Source of the DNA: Natribacillus halophilus
Lineage (GTDB): Bacteria > Bacillota > Bacilli > Bacillales > Marinococcaceae
Assembly (NCBI RefSeq): GCF_900100185.1
Contig: NZ_FNEN01000019.1
Coordinates: forward strand, 1 to 46,191
Length of the DNA: 46,191 nucleotides
Direction of reading: 5' to 3'
In this document: positions 25,527-33,250 of the stretch, one piece after another
Layout: each line of letters opens with the position of its first letter
Numbering within the stretch: position 1 is the first letter of the stretch
Notes under the pieces: model-generated
What the model was told of the DNA's origin: nothing
What the model saw: the letters and a program-made list of their open reading frames with translations, nothing else
The model's database searches: none
Made by a program: the position numbers and the translations under genes

Positions 25527-26568
25527 AGATTATCTGCCGGTGACATCGGCGACACCGCAGCTTACCCTTCATGAAGGAGGGACGCCCCTGATTCATCTTC
25601 CGTCCTTGTCGGAAGCGTGGGGCGTGAATCTATATGTAAAGACAGAAGGCGTCAATCCCACCGGTTCATTTAAGGACCGCGGGATGGTGATGGCGGTTGC
25701 AAAAGCAAAAGAAGCGGGTAGCAAGGCGATTATCTGCGCCTCGACGGGAAATACATCGGCCTCAGCGGCGGCTTACGGCAGCCGCGCGGGCTTGCGCACG
25801 ATCGTCGTGATTCCGGAAGGGAAAGTGGCACTCGGGAAGTTGGCGCAGGCAAGCATGTACGGGGCGGAAGCCTTTGAAATTGAAGGCAACTTTGATGAAG
25901 CCTTAAACATGGTTCGCGAAGTCAGTGAAAAAGAAGATGTCACACTCGTGAATTCCGTGAACCCTTATCGTATGGAGGGGCAAAAAACGGGGGCCTTTGA
26001 GATTTGTGACGTTCTCGGTCAGGCGCCGGATGTTCTCTGTATCCCCGTTGGCAACGCGGGAAATATCACGGCTTACGGGAAAGGTTTCAAGGAGTACGAT
26101 GATGCCCGCGGTACCGGGCAGCCGCGCCTGTTTGGCTTTGAGGCGGATGGTGCTGCCGCGATTGCTCGGAATGAAATCGTTCCGCAACCGGATACGTTGG
26201 CAACCGCGATCCGTATCGGGAATCCTGCCAGTTGGACGGGAGCTATCGAAGCTGTCGAGCAAGCGGGCGGTGGATTTGATGCTGTAAGCGATGAAGACAT
26301 TGTTGCCAGCTACCGAGGTCTGGCCAGGACGGAGGGCGTTTTCGCCGAGCCCGCTTCCTGTGCTTCACTTGCAGGTTTGCGAAAGAAACTGGCGACGGGA
26401 GAGATTGAACAGGGAAGCACGGTCGTCTGTGTGCTCACGGGTAACGGTCTTAAGGACCCGGCGACGGCCCTTGATACGAGCGATATTTCACCCGTTCGCA
26501 TTTCAAACGATATTGATGTATTTCGCTCTCAATTACACCAGGAAGAGGGGGTGGGCGTCCGTGGCTGA
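25492..26568 (+). CDS. thrC: Threonine synthase
   Basis: The 358-residue pyridoxal-phosphate enzyme converts O-phosphohomoserine to threonine. Lys61 in PTGSFKDRG is the Schiff-base lysine, [14 protein letters not shown] binds the substrate, and [15 protein letters not shown] holds the phosphate of the cofactor. AAGGAGG lies 8 nt before the ATG, inside the end of hom. The short length is normal for the Gram-positive class. The stop overlaps thrB by 8 bp. Confidence 0.95.
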   Translation: MSPNKGILHSYKDYLPVTSATPQLTLHEGGTPLIHLPSLSEAWGVNLYVKTEGVNPTGSFKDRGMVMAVAKAKEAGSKAIICASTGNTSASAAAYGSRAGLRTIVVIPEGKVALGKLAQASMYGAEAFEIEGNFDEALNMVREVSEKEDVTLVNSVNPYRMEGQKTGAFEICDVLGQAPDVLCIPVGNAGNITAYGKGFKEYDDARGTGQPRLFGFEADGAAAIARNEIVPQPDTLATAIRIGNPASWTGAIEAVEQAGGGFDAVSDEDIVASYRGLARTEGVFAEPASCASLAGLRKKLATGEIEQGSTVVCVLTGNGLKDPATALDTSDISPVRISNDIDVFRSQLHQEEGVGVRG

Positions 26569-27484
26569 ACAACGAATGATCATTCATGTACCGGCAAGTT
26601 CGGCAAACCTGGGACCGGGGTTTGATTCGGTCGGCTTGGCGGTGGACCGTTATCTGACGCTGGAGGTCTATGAAGCGAACGCCTGGCATTTTACCACTTC
26701 TTCTCCCCATCTGGAAGGGATTCCTTCGGGAAAAAAGAACATGGTCTATGAAGTCGCCCGGGCCATGGCGGCAACGAAGCAGAAAGCGTTACCCCCCTGC
26801 CATGTGCATATGAGCTCTGACATTCCGCTCGCGCGTGGCCTCGGAAGCAGCGCTGCGGCGATCATCGCAGCGATTGAGCTCGCTGACCAATTGGTGGCCC
26901 TGGGCTTGACAAAGGAAGAAAAATTACGGTTCGCGAGCATACTGGAAGGGCATCCGGACAATGTCGGCGCTTGCCTTTACGGGGGGCTAACCATTGGCAT
27001 GCATAGCGATGATAAAACGCGTGTCGTCACTCGTCAGCTCCCGGAAGTTGATCTCGTATTAATGATTCCGAGCGATGAATTGCTCACATCGAAAGCGAGA
27101 GAGGTGTTGCCGGAGACACTGTCCTACCGGGAGGCCGTGAAAGCAGGGGCGAGCGGCAATGTTCTGGTTGCTGCCCTGTTATCCGGGAACTGGCCTTTGG
27201 TCGGGGAAATGATGGGCGTTGACCGCTATCATCATCCTTATAGGAGTGCATTGATTCCCGGTCTTTCCGAAGCCCTTCATGATGTCAGGGGGTATGGCGT
27301 CTATGGAGCCGCGTTAAGCGGGGCAGGTCCGACGGTTCTTTGTCTCACACCGTTAGGCCGGGGCCAGGAGATTGCGGCCGCGATCCAGAACGATTATCCG
27401 GAGTATCATGTGGAAGCAGCCAAGCCGGCCGTGCAGGGTGTCGAAGCTCATGATGCTATCGAAGCGTCTGTCGCTTCTTTTTGA
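26561..27484 (+). CDS. thrB: Homoserine kinase
   Basis: The 307-residue GHMP kinase phosphorylates homoserine, the step between Hom and ThrC. The start is GTG 26561, preceded by GAGGGGGTGGG and overlapping the thrC stop (GTGGCTGA). Motif 1 is [20 protein letters not shown] (about residues 10-29), the ATP-binding motif is [12 protein letters not shown] (89-100), and the third motif is [12 protein letters not shown] near residue 250. Upstream frames within thrC are open but not coding. Repeat arrays B and C follow. Confidence 0.95.
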   Translation: MAEQRMIIHVPASSANLGPGFDSVGLAVDRYLTLEVYEANAWHFTTSSPHLEGIPSGKKNMVYEVARAMAATKQKALPPCHVHMSSDIPLARGLGSSAAAIIAAIELADQLVALGLTKEEKLRFASILEGHPDNVGACLYGGLTIGMHSDDKTRVVTRQLPEVDLVLMIPSDELLTSKAREVLPETLSYREAVKAGASGNVLVAALLSGNWPLVGEMMGVDRYHHPYRSALIPGLSEALHDVRGYGVYGAALSGAGPTVLCLTPLGRGQEIAAAIQNDYPEYHVEAAKPAVQGVEAHDAIEASVASF

Positions 27485-27502
27485 AAAATAAAAACGTCAA
27501 TA

Positions 27503-27649
27503 ATGGCGACCTAATACAGGTAAGTTCCTCCGGATTAAGTCATCAAAAGCGGTTTATGACGACCCTACGCATATGTTTGCCTTGAGTTAGGTCGTCGATA
27601 TTGGTTTATGGCGACCTAACGCCTGTGGTTGATTGCGATTAGGTCATCA
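27503..27649. repeat. 52-bp hairpin array, family B (second site), three units
   Basis: ATG(G/A)CGACC landmarks start at 27503, 27556 and 27608 (53 and 52 bp). The hairpins are TTAAGTCATCA/TGACGACCCTA and TTAGGTCGTCG/TGGCGACCTAA with 11-nt loops, and a terminal left arm TTAGGTCATCA lies at 27639-27649. The stems are more diverged than at 4478-4680. Confidence 0.75.
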
Positions 27650-27698
27650 AAGGTGTTGCACTAATGCAGTACGGCTGAAATAAGAGGCTACACTGAAA

Positions 27699-27846
27699 AT
27701 ACGGACAAATCCACTAGGTGATCGGTAAAAACTGTCCGAATAGAACATTCATTCGGCCAAAAGAAGGGGCTGATCAGCAAAAAGTGTCCGAAATAGGGAT
27801 TTATTCGGACACACCGGCTAGGCAAGCGGTAAAAATTGTCCGTAAA
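27699..27846. repeat. 52-bp hairpin array, family C (stem TGTCCGAAT), three units
   Basis: ATNCGG landmarks start at 27699, 27751 and 27803, exact 52-bp steps. Hairpins are TGTCCGAAT 27733-27741 with ATTCGGCCA 27751-27759, and TGTCCGAAA 27785-27793 with ATTCGGACA 27803-27811, each with a 9-nt loop and a 25-nt spacer. Half units flank both ends (ACGGACA 27701-27707 and TGTCCGT 27837-27843). The array lies about 50 bp past family B. Confidence 0.8.
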
Positions 27847-27858
27847 AACTGAACAGAA

Positions 27859-27890
27859 AAAAGCTCCGAACCATTATGTTCGGAGCTTTT
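27859..27890. terminator. Bidirectional terminator before yutI
   Basis: AAAAGCTCCGAAC (27859-27871) and GTTCGGAGCTTTT (27878-27890) are perfect 13-bp arms with a 6-nt loop and T-runs on both strands; it ends the minus-strand yutI. Confidence 0.85.
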
Positions 27891-27900
27891 AATACAGGAG

Positions 27901-28140
27901 TTAAAAAACCTGTTCAATTTCCGTTATACCCGGCACCTCTTCAGTCAGTGCCCGCTCGATGCCTGCTTTTAATGTAATCGTTGAGGACGGGCAAGTCCCG
28001 CACGCGCCCATCAAACGTAATTTTACAATGCCGTCTTCGACTTCGACCAGTTCAACGTCGCCACCATCACGAAGAAGGAACGGCCGGAGCTTTTCGATTA
28101 CTTCCTGTACCTGTCCGGTGATGTCTACAGTCTCTGTCAT
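27901..28140 (-). CDS. yutI: NifU-like iron-sulfur scaffold/carrier (YutI)
   Basis: A 79-residue NifU C-terminal-type domain that carries a [4Fe-4S] cluster between two subunits. The ligands Cys47 and Cys50 are in [15 protein letters not shown] and the N-terminal half has [14 protein letters not shown]. The start MTETVDI has AAAGGAG about 9 nt upstream; the frame extends 30 bp further. It lies divergent from yuzD, in a neighbourhood rich in thiol and Fe-S proteins. Confidence 0.9.
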   Translation of the reverse strand: MTETVDITGQVQEVIEKLRPFLLRDGGDVELVEVEDGIVKLRLMGACGTCPSSTITLKAGIERALTEEVPGITEIEQVF

Positions 28141-28277
28141 CGTAAACACTCCTTTCTCTTTACACTCCATTATAGTACCCTGATCACTAAAAATCCATGA
28201 TTCACGCTTATCTTTAGCAAAAAGGATGTTTGAAAAGTCATTTCATTGTACAATTAGTATAGGGAGGAGGCGTTGAT

Positions 28278-28580
28278 ATGTCAATTACCATTAACGTTTA
28301 CGGTGCAGAGAAAAAATGCGCAAGTTGCGTGAATCAGCCGTCGGCGCTGGAGACAAAAGAATGGCTGGAAGCATTGCTGAATAGGAAATATCAAAATCAA
28401 AAGCTGAGTTTCGATTATATCGATATCGAAGATCCGAAAAAAGGACACGAGGCCCTTTCCAACGATATTATCGAAAACGACCGGCTTTATCCACTTGTAA
28501 CCATTAATGGCGATGTGGTTGCCGAGGGGCCTCCGCAAATCAAGACCATCTACGCCAAGATGGACGATTTAACGGGATAA
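28278..28580 (+). CDS. yuzD: YuzD family protein (DUF1462, thioredoxin-like)
   Basis: The 100-residue protein has a CASC pair (Cys14, Cys17) right after the first strand (ITINVYGAEKKCASC), then FDYIDIEDPKK and LYPLVTINGDVVAEGPPQ, the pattern of a small thioredoxin or glutaredoxin fold. YuzD homologues are annotated as disulfide or Fe-S related; no precise role is known. GGGAGGAGG precedes the ATG. A terminator follows. Confidence 0.85.
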   Translation: MSITINVYGAEKKCASCVNQPSALETKEWLEALLNRKYQNQKLSFDYIDIEDPKKGHEALSNDIIENDRLYPLVTINGDVVAEGPPQIKTIYAKMDDLTG

Positions 28581-28584
28581 CGAT

Positions 28585-28622
28585 AAAAGCAGCTCCCTTT
28601 CGTTGCGAGGAGCTGTTTTTTT
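28585..28622. terminator. Terminator after yuzD
   Basis: CAGCTCC (28590-28596) and GGAGCTG (28609-28615) with flanking AAAAG and TTTTTTT; it ends yuzD and may also stop the convergent yutJ. Confidence 0.8.
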
Positions 28623-29704
28623 CAAACACCGGAGTGGTACTTGTACATCCATAAGACACCGCTTTTCAGGAGGCGGGCTACGCGTCCGGTAACGGCTCCT
28701 TTTTCTCCCATCATCGTTCCGAACCCTTTTTTCTTGCCGAGTGATCCGAGCGTTCCTTTCAGTTTCATTTCCGGCATCGTGTCCGGGAGTTCCTCTCCCT
28801 TCCATTGCATCTTCAATATATCCACAATTTGCTCTCCCTGTTTTTCGGCGAGTTGCGCGCTCGGTGCATGGGGGAGACTTGCACAGTCCCCGACCACAAA
28901 AGCATCCGGGTGTCCGGGGATATGGTGATGTTCAGTGAGGATGATATGTTCGCTATCATCGTGTTCGACATCCAAATGGCGAGCGACACTTGCGGGTTGA
29001 ACGCCTGCTGTCCAGATAACGGCATCGGACTTGATGCGATCGTCGTGGTTGTAAAGGGCGCCGTCGGCCACTCGGGTGATGTTGGAATTGCTGATGATAT
29101 CGACGTCGTGTTTCTCGAACCAGGAGGTCACATAAGAGCTCAGTCTTCTCGGGAACATCGGTAAAATCGTTTCCCCGCGATCGAATAATTGCACAGATAG
29201 ATCATGACGGCTTTCCCGAAGCTCTGCCGCCAGCTCCACGCCTGATAACCCGGCACCGACCACGGAGACACTGGACCGGGGAGGAAGGTTACTGATCGCT
29301 TCATATGTACGCCTCGTGTTCTCCATGCTTTGGATACTGAAGGTGTACTCTTTCGCGCCGGGAACACCGTGATATTTGTCTTCTGCTCCCAGCCCGATCA
29401 CCAGTTTATCGTAGGCCAATGTCTCATTGCTTGCCTGATCAGTGGAGAGGGTGATGATTTTTTCATCAAGATCAATGCCATGGGCTGTTCCGAAATGGTG
29501 TCGGACATGTTTGGGAAAAGGTGCACGGATATCATGATCCGATTCTGTACCGGCAGCCAAAGCATAATATTCGGTTTTAAGACAATGGTACGGCAATTTG
29601 TCGACAAGAATGATTTCATAATCGTCGGGTAAGTCTTTGGGACCTAATTGCTGCATGACTTTCATTCCGCCATAGCCGCCGCCCAATATGACAAGTTTTT
29701 GCAT
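28622..29704 (-). CDS. yutJ: Type II NADH dehydrogenase-like flavoprotein (YutJ)
   Basis: The 360-residue FAD/NAD(P)-binding oxidoreductase has the FAD motif LVILGGGYGGMKV (residues 4-16), the second nucleotide motif VSVVGAGLSGVELAAEL at about 147-163 and AFVVGDCASLP at about 270-280. These match NDH-2 enzymes and the Bacillus paralogue YutJ. The C-terminus ends VLWMYKYHSGV, shorter than a full NDH-2 membrane anchor. I start at MQKLVIL (29704), with AAAGGGG upstream, although the frame runs 105 bp further. It should oxidise NADH and pass electrons to a quinone or another acceptor; the true substrate is unknown. Confidence 0.85.
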   Translation of the reverse strand: MQKLVILGGGYGGMKVMQQLGPKDLPDDYEIILVDKLPYHCLKTEYYALAAGTESDHDIRAPFPKHVRHHFGTAHGIDLDEKIITLSTDQASNETLAYDKLVIGLGAEDKYHGVPGAKEYTFSIQSMENTRRTYEAISNLPPRSSVSVVGAGLSGVELAAELRESRHDLSVQLFDRGETILPMFPRRLSSYVTSWFEKHDVDIISNSNITRVADGALYNHDDRIKSDAVIWTAGVQPASVARHLDVEHDDSEHIILTEHHHIPGHPDAFVVGDCASLPHAPSAQLAEKQGEQIVDILKMQWKGEELPDTMPEMKLKGTLGSLGKKKGFGTMMGEKGAVTGRVARLLKSGVLWMYKYHSGV

Positions 29705-29852
29705 ATATGAGTGCCCCTTTGATGATAATGGGTGCGGAGGGGGTAGCTTTATAAAATATACCCAAATGCCCTCGCGGTTATCATGAATGGTTGTTATCGT
29801 AAAACACACTTCTTAAATTATAACGATTTTGTAAATAGAAGACAACACATAC

Positions 29853-29884
29853 TAGAGGTGAGAAGTGGGAGGTGGGAGAAGAGA
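29853..29884. repeat. Heptameric CT-rich repeat (GA-rich on plus)
   Basis: CTAGAGGTGAGAAGTGGGAG continues GTGGGAGAAGAG; on the minus strand it is a run of diverged 7-mers near TCTCACY ending CTCACCTCTAG. It is nearly the same as the repeat at 45872-45903. Confidence 0.5.
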
Positions 29885-29985
29885 CAAGCGGTTCTGTTGA
29901 CGCAAGGAGCCAAAGACGCTACCATAAATGAGTGCAGCGTATCATACAAGCGTGATGGGAGTTTGTAACATGGAAGGTGAAAAAA

Positions 29986-30222
29986 ATGTTTCCAATCGTC
30001 GAGTTCTGTGTGAGTAACTTGGCTAGCGGAACCCATCCTGTGCTGGAAGAATTGGAAAAGGACCCGGGCCTTGAAGTTGTCGAGTATGGCTGCCTCGGAT
30101 TTTGCACAACTTGTGCCGATAACGACTATGCCCTTGTAGACGGTGAAGTTGTTACAGGTGCAGATAACGATGAGTTGCTCGCCAATATTTATTCTTTCAT
30201 GGAAGAAAATGGCATGATATAG
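29986..30222 (+). CDS. yuzB: YuzB family protein (DUF1450)
   Basis: The 78-residue protein has four conserved cysteines: Cys8 in MFPIVEFC and Cys36, Cys40 and Cys43 in EYGCLGFCTTC. The arrangement suggests a metal or Fe-S site, as in thioredoxin-like [2Fe-2S] ferredoxins, but the role is not known. GGAAGG lies 8 nt before ATG 29986; the GTG three codons earlier overlaps that site. It is divergent from yutJ, as expected of this neighbourhood. Confidence 0.88.
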   Translation: MFPIVEFCVSNLASGTHPVLEELEKDPGLEVVEYGCLGFCTTCADNDYALVDGEVVTGADNDELLANIYSFMEENGMI

Positions 30223-30225
30223 AGG

Positions 30226-30261
30226 AAAAGCACGTATGTTCCGGACAGACGTGCTTTTTTT
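30226..30261 (+). terminator. Terminator of yuzB
   Basis: AAAAGCACGT and ACGTGCTTTTTTT form a 10-bp stem with a 13-nt loop and a T-run. Confidence 0.85.
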
Positions 30262-30276
30262 GGCAGATTCCCCTGG

Positions 30277-30344
30277 TCCGGAAGTCAGACATCGGAAGTT
30301 CATAGGCATTTTCCGGCCTCTGGCCTCCGAACTCTGACCTCTGG
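30277..30344. repeat. Two facing runs of 7-bp repeats
   Basis: The right half reads CCTCTGG-CCTCCGA-ACTCTGA-CCTCTGG (about 30316-30344) and the left half (about 30277-30301) is the reverse complement type, GGAAGTC-AGACATC-GGAAGTT. They are separated by about 15 bp and lie between the yuzB terminator and the Pmp3 gene. Confidence 0.5.
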
Positions 30345-30358
30345 AATAACACATACAT

Positions 30359-30571
30359 TTAAGGCCCTCCGTATCTTTTAGCCCGGCGATCGGCCTTGAC
30401 TTCATGGACGACAAAGATCGCGTGAACGGCTGCCGGAATCCAGAATAATAAGAGGAGAAAGAGATTAAGGATGGCTTGAAAGGGCTTGCCGACGACTAAT
30501 AAAGCAACAGGCGGTAAAATAACACCTAATAAATAGAGCACGATAAACACCCCAGCTAATGATATAACCAT
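30359..30571 (-). CDS. YqaE/Pmp3 family small membrane protein
   Basis: The 70-residue protein is two hydrophobic helices with the Pmp3 (UPF0057) signature LLGVILPPVALLVVGKPFQ and LNLFLLLLFWIPAAVHAIFVV, then a basic tail (RRAKRYGGP). In yeast and bacteria such proteolipids influence membrane potential and salt tolerance, which suits this organism. The ribosome binding site is weak (TGAATAAGAT). It is a single gene. Confidence 0.85.
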   Translation of the reverse strand: MVISLAGVFIVLYLLGVILPPVALLVVGKPFQAILNLFLLLLFWIPAAVHAIFVVHEVKADRRAKRYGGP

Positions 30572-30717
30572 ATCTTATTCATGATTATTCCCGCTTATTC
30601 AGGATGGGCAAACCACAGTTTCGCGCAATTTTCGAGTATTTCCCGGGAAATAAGACAATAGAGCTTCATTGACGATCACTGTTTTTGCGCTATACTGTCA
30701 ACAAGGAGGTAGTCATT

Positions 30718-30954
30718 ATGGAGTTACCTTTTGAAAACACTTGGCCGTACGAGCGGATTCAGGATGATATTTATTTTAACGAATGCCCGCATTGTGGCGC
30801 TGAAAATGTGCTGACATATATGAAAAAGAAACAAATGAACAACGCAGTTGACGGGATAAAAACCCCTTTAATCATGCCCTGCTGCAATTATAAGATAACG
30901 ATCGCATATGCTGATGACGATTATTTGTGGGCAACGGAACGTTTGCGAAAGTGA
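30718..30954 (+). CDS. Small conserved protein with four cysteines, upstream of dapF
   Basis: The 78-residue protein starts [20 protein letters not shown] and has [11 protein letters not shown] (Cys23, Cys26) and IMPCCNYKI (Cys55, Cys56), which could be a small zinc site. It has an excellent site, AAGGAGG, 8 nt before ATG 30718. The dapF start lies 11 bp after its stop, so the two are probably co-transcribed. I recall similar uncharacterised Bacillaceae proteins but no function. Confidence 0.7.
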   Translation: MELPFENTWPYERIQDDIYFNECPHCGAENVLTYMKKKQMNNAVDGIKTPLIMPCCNYKITIAYADDDYLWATERLRK

Positions 30955-30965
30955 GGCATTCAGAA

Positions 30966-31832
30966 GTGAAGTTTACGAAAATGCATGGTCTTGGAAATAG
31001 TTATATATATGTTGACAGCTTCCGGGAATCATTGCCGAATGAGGAAAAGCTTCCTGCTTTGGCTGTCAAAGTCGCAGACCCTCACACCGGAATTGGCTCC
31101 GATGGGCTGATTCTCATATTGCCGTCTGAGATCGCAGATGTTCGTATGCGTGTATTTAATAACGACGGCTCGGAAGCAAAAAATTGCGGGAATGGTCTGC
31201 GTTGTGTAGCAAAATACGTTTATGAACATCGGTACGTTCAGAAAGAAGAATTCTCGATTGAAACCCTTGGGGGCATCGTCACTGCCAACGTTCATCCAAG
31301 TCGTACGGGAGAAGTCCATGAAGTTACCGTGGACATGGGGCTCCCGAAGCTCAAGCGAAAGGAAATGCCGATGCGCGGCGAGGGCGCCGCCCTTGATGAG
31401 CCTGTGATCGCTTCAACCGAACACGTCAATGGCACAGATTACACCTTTACGGCCGTTTCCATGGGAAATCCCCATGCCGTATTTTTCGTGGAGAATGTTG
31501 CTGAGGCTTCAGTAGAAACGGATGGACCAGTCGTGGAAAACGCTGATCTTTTTCCGGATGGAACGAATGTGGAATTTATTTCCATTATGAGCGAGACGGA
31601 AATGAACTTTGCGGTATGGGAGCGAGGCAGCGGTGTGACGCGTGCGTGTGGCACAGGCGCATGCGCAGCGGTCGTGGCGGCTGTATTGAACGGCAAAGCA
31701 AGTAAGGACAAAGATATCACCGTTCACTTGCCGGGCGGCGATTTACTGATTCGCTGGTCTTCAAGAGATGACCACGTGTGGATGAAAGGGCAGGCGGTCA
31801 CCGTGTGCGAGGGCACTTACATGGATCATTGA
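30966..31832 (+). CDS. dapF: Diaminopimelate epimerase
   Basis: The 288-residue enzyme interconverts LL- and meso-diaminopimelate for lysine and peptidoglycan synthesis. The two catalytic cysteines are Cys74 in [16 protein letters not shown] and Cys228 in [10 protein letters not shown], and MGNPHAVFF is also diagnostic. GTG 30966 is chosen because GTGAGG is 9 nt upstream and it gives the usual start [14 protein letters not shown] 30951 is possible. A candidate operator begins 5 bp after the stop. Confidence 0.93.
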   Translation: MKFTKMHGLGNSYIYVDSFRESLPNEEKLPALAVKVADPHTGIGSDGLILILPSEIADVRMRVFNNDGSEAKNCGNGLRCVAKYVYEHRYVQKEEFSIETLGGIVTANVHPSRTGEVHEVTVDMGLPKLKRKEMPMRGEGAALDEPVIASTEHVNGTDYTFTAVSMGNPHAVFFVENVAEASVETDGPVVENADLFPDGTNVEFISIMSETEMNFAVWERGSGVTRACGTGACAAVVAAVLNGKASKDKDITVHLPGGDLLIRWSSRDDHVWMKGQAVTVCEGTYMDH

Positions 31833-31836
31833 GGAT

Positions 31837-31856
31837 TTAAACAAACATTTGTTTAA
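31837..31856. promoter_or_regulatory. 20-bp palindrome, candidate repressor operator (copy 2)
   Basis: TTAAACAAACATTTGTTTAA has perfect 9-bp arms around CA. It lies 12 bp upstream of the predicted -35 of the promoter driving the catabolic gene cluster and differs at two positions from the site at 10721-10740. Confidence 0.5.
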
Positions 31857-31868
31857 GCCCGTTCCTGG

Positions 31869-31897
31869 TTGACGGAAATCGCTTTCAGTGGTATCTT
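31869..31897 (+). promoter_or_regulatory. Sigma-A-like promoter upstream of the acyl-CoA dehydrogenase
   Basis: TTGACG (31869-31874), 17 bp, TATCTT (31892-31897). Transcripts from it would run through a hairpin leader and an intrinsic terminator (31962-31998) before the gene. Confidence 0.5.
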
Positions 31898-31961
31898 TTA
31901 AGCAAGATGAACTGTTAAAACCTTATCCTCGTCCAATGCCCGGAGAGGTTCTAAGGTTAAC

Positions 31962-31998
31962 AGCCAGTTTACTTCCGCGGAGTAAACTGGCTTTTTTT
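31962..31998 (+). terminator. Intrinsic terminator in front of the acyl-CoA dehydrogenase
   Basis: AGCCAGTTTACT (31962-31973) and AGTAAACTGGCT (31981-31992) are perfect 12-bp arms with a 7-nt loop and a T-run. It ends about 30 bp before the start codon, so it either stops dapF transcripts or acts as an attenuator for the gene behind it. Confidence 0.8.
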
Positions 31999-32028
31999 AG
32001 TTATTTTTTAGGGAGAGGTGGATGATTT

Positions 32029-33225
32029 ATGGATTTTACATTGTCGGAAGAACAGAAAATGGTACAGAAAACAGTTCGTAACTTTGTTGACGATGAAATT
32101 ATGCCCTACATCGGCGAGTGGGACGCGCGCGGTCATTTTGAACACAGTGTCCTGGATAAGATGGCTGAGCTTGGGCTTATGGGCATCTGCATTCCGGAGA
32201 AATACGGCGGAAGCGGCATGGATTACAATACGCTTGCCATCGTTTGCGAAGAGCTGGAGCGTGGTGATACCGCTTTTCGGACCGCAACGTCCGTCCACAC
32301 CGGTTTGAACAGCATGACGATTTTGCAATGGGGCACGGAAGAGCAGAAACAAAAATACCTAACCCCTCTTGCTTCCGGGGAAAAAGTGGGCGCATTCGGA
32401 CTCACGGAACCGAACGCAGGCTCCGATGTGGCCGCCATGAACAGTACGGCGGAAAAATACGGCGATTATTATATTCTGAATGGGTCCAAAACATGGATCT
32501 CATTGTGCGACATTGCTGATTATTTTCTCGTCTTTGCCTATACCGGCGACCGCTCCGGCAAACATGGCAATATTTCCGCCTTTATTGTTGAACGGGAGTG
32601 GGCTGGATTTAGCTCACAGGCGATCAAAGGCAAACTCGGCATTCGTGCGGGCAACACCGGTGAAATTTTCTTCGATGATATGAAAGTGCCGAAAGAAAAT
32701 CTCCTCGGTGAAGAAGGAGAAGGCTTTAAGATCGCCATGTCCGCCCTTGATAACGGCCGCTTCACGGTCGCAGCAGGGGCTTGCGGCCTGATTATGGCCT
32801 CCCTGGAAGCCTCGGTCGCCTATTGCCATGAGCGCAAAACATTTGGCAAAGAAATCGGCAAGCACCAACTTGTCCAGCAAATGATTGCCAATATGGAAGC
32901 GGGCCTGCAGATGAGCCGTTTGCTCGTGTACAAAGCCGGCGAATTGAAAAACAAGGGTGTGCGCAATACCAGGGAAACGTCGCTGGCGAAATGGCAAGCC
33001 TGTAATTTTGCCAATGAAGCGGCCAATGATGCGGTGCAAGTTCACGGAGCGTACGGTTACTCGAATGAATACCCGGTGGAGCGTTACTTGCGAAACTCGA
33101 AGGCGCCGGTCATCTACGAGGGAACCAGGGAGATTCATACGATTATGCAGGCGAGCTACGCGCTCGGAATGACCGAGGATAAGCCATTAAGAAAAATGTT
33201 GCCGGCGTGGCCTTTTGAGGAATAG
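32029..33225 (+). CDS. Acyl-CoA dehydrogenase, glutaryl-CoA dehydrogenase-like
   Basis: The 398-residue FAD enzyme has all acyl-CoA dehydrogenase blocks: GLTEPNAGSD (124-133), GSKTWIS and the catalytic base Glu364 in VIYEGTREIH. Arg84 in DTAFRTATSV aligns with the arginine that binds the distal carboxylate in glutaryl-CoA dehydrogenase (human YRSAMSV as I remember it), which short-chain dehydrogenases lack. I therefore favour oxidation and decarboxylation of glutaryl-CoA to crotonyl-CoA, supported by the neighbouring CoA transferase and lysine 6-dehydrogenase. Isovaleryl-type or short-chain specificity remains possible. GGGAGAGGTGG precedes the ATG; the CoA transferase follows after 25 bp. 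Confidence 0.85.
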   Translation: MDFTLSEEQKMVQKTVRNFVDDEIMPYIGEWDARGHFEHSVLDKMAELGLMGICIPEKYGGSGMDYNTLAIVCEELERGDTAFRTATSVHTGLNSMTILQWGTEEQKQKYLTPLASGEKVGAFGLTEPNAGSDVAAMNSTAEKYGDYYILNGSKTWISLCDIADYFLVFAYTGDRSGKHGNISAFIVEREWAGFSSQAIKGKLGIRAGNTGEIFFDDMKVPKENLLGEEGEGFKIAMSALDNGRFTVAAGACGLIMASLEASVAYCHERKTFGKEIGKHQLVQQMIANMEAGLQMSRLLVYKAGELKNKGVRNTRETSLAKWQACNFANEAANDAVQVHGAYGYSNEYPVERYLRNSKAPVIYEGTREIHTIMQASYALGMTEDKPLRKMLPAWPFEE

Positions 33226-33250
33226 GTTTCTGTAGAAATGGAGGATAAAA

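Noticed and set aside
31898-31998. T-box riboswitch before the acyl-CoA dehydrogenase
   Set aside because: No AGGGTGGNACCGCG antiterminator and no Stem I features; only a CCGCGG coincidence in the loop.
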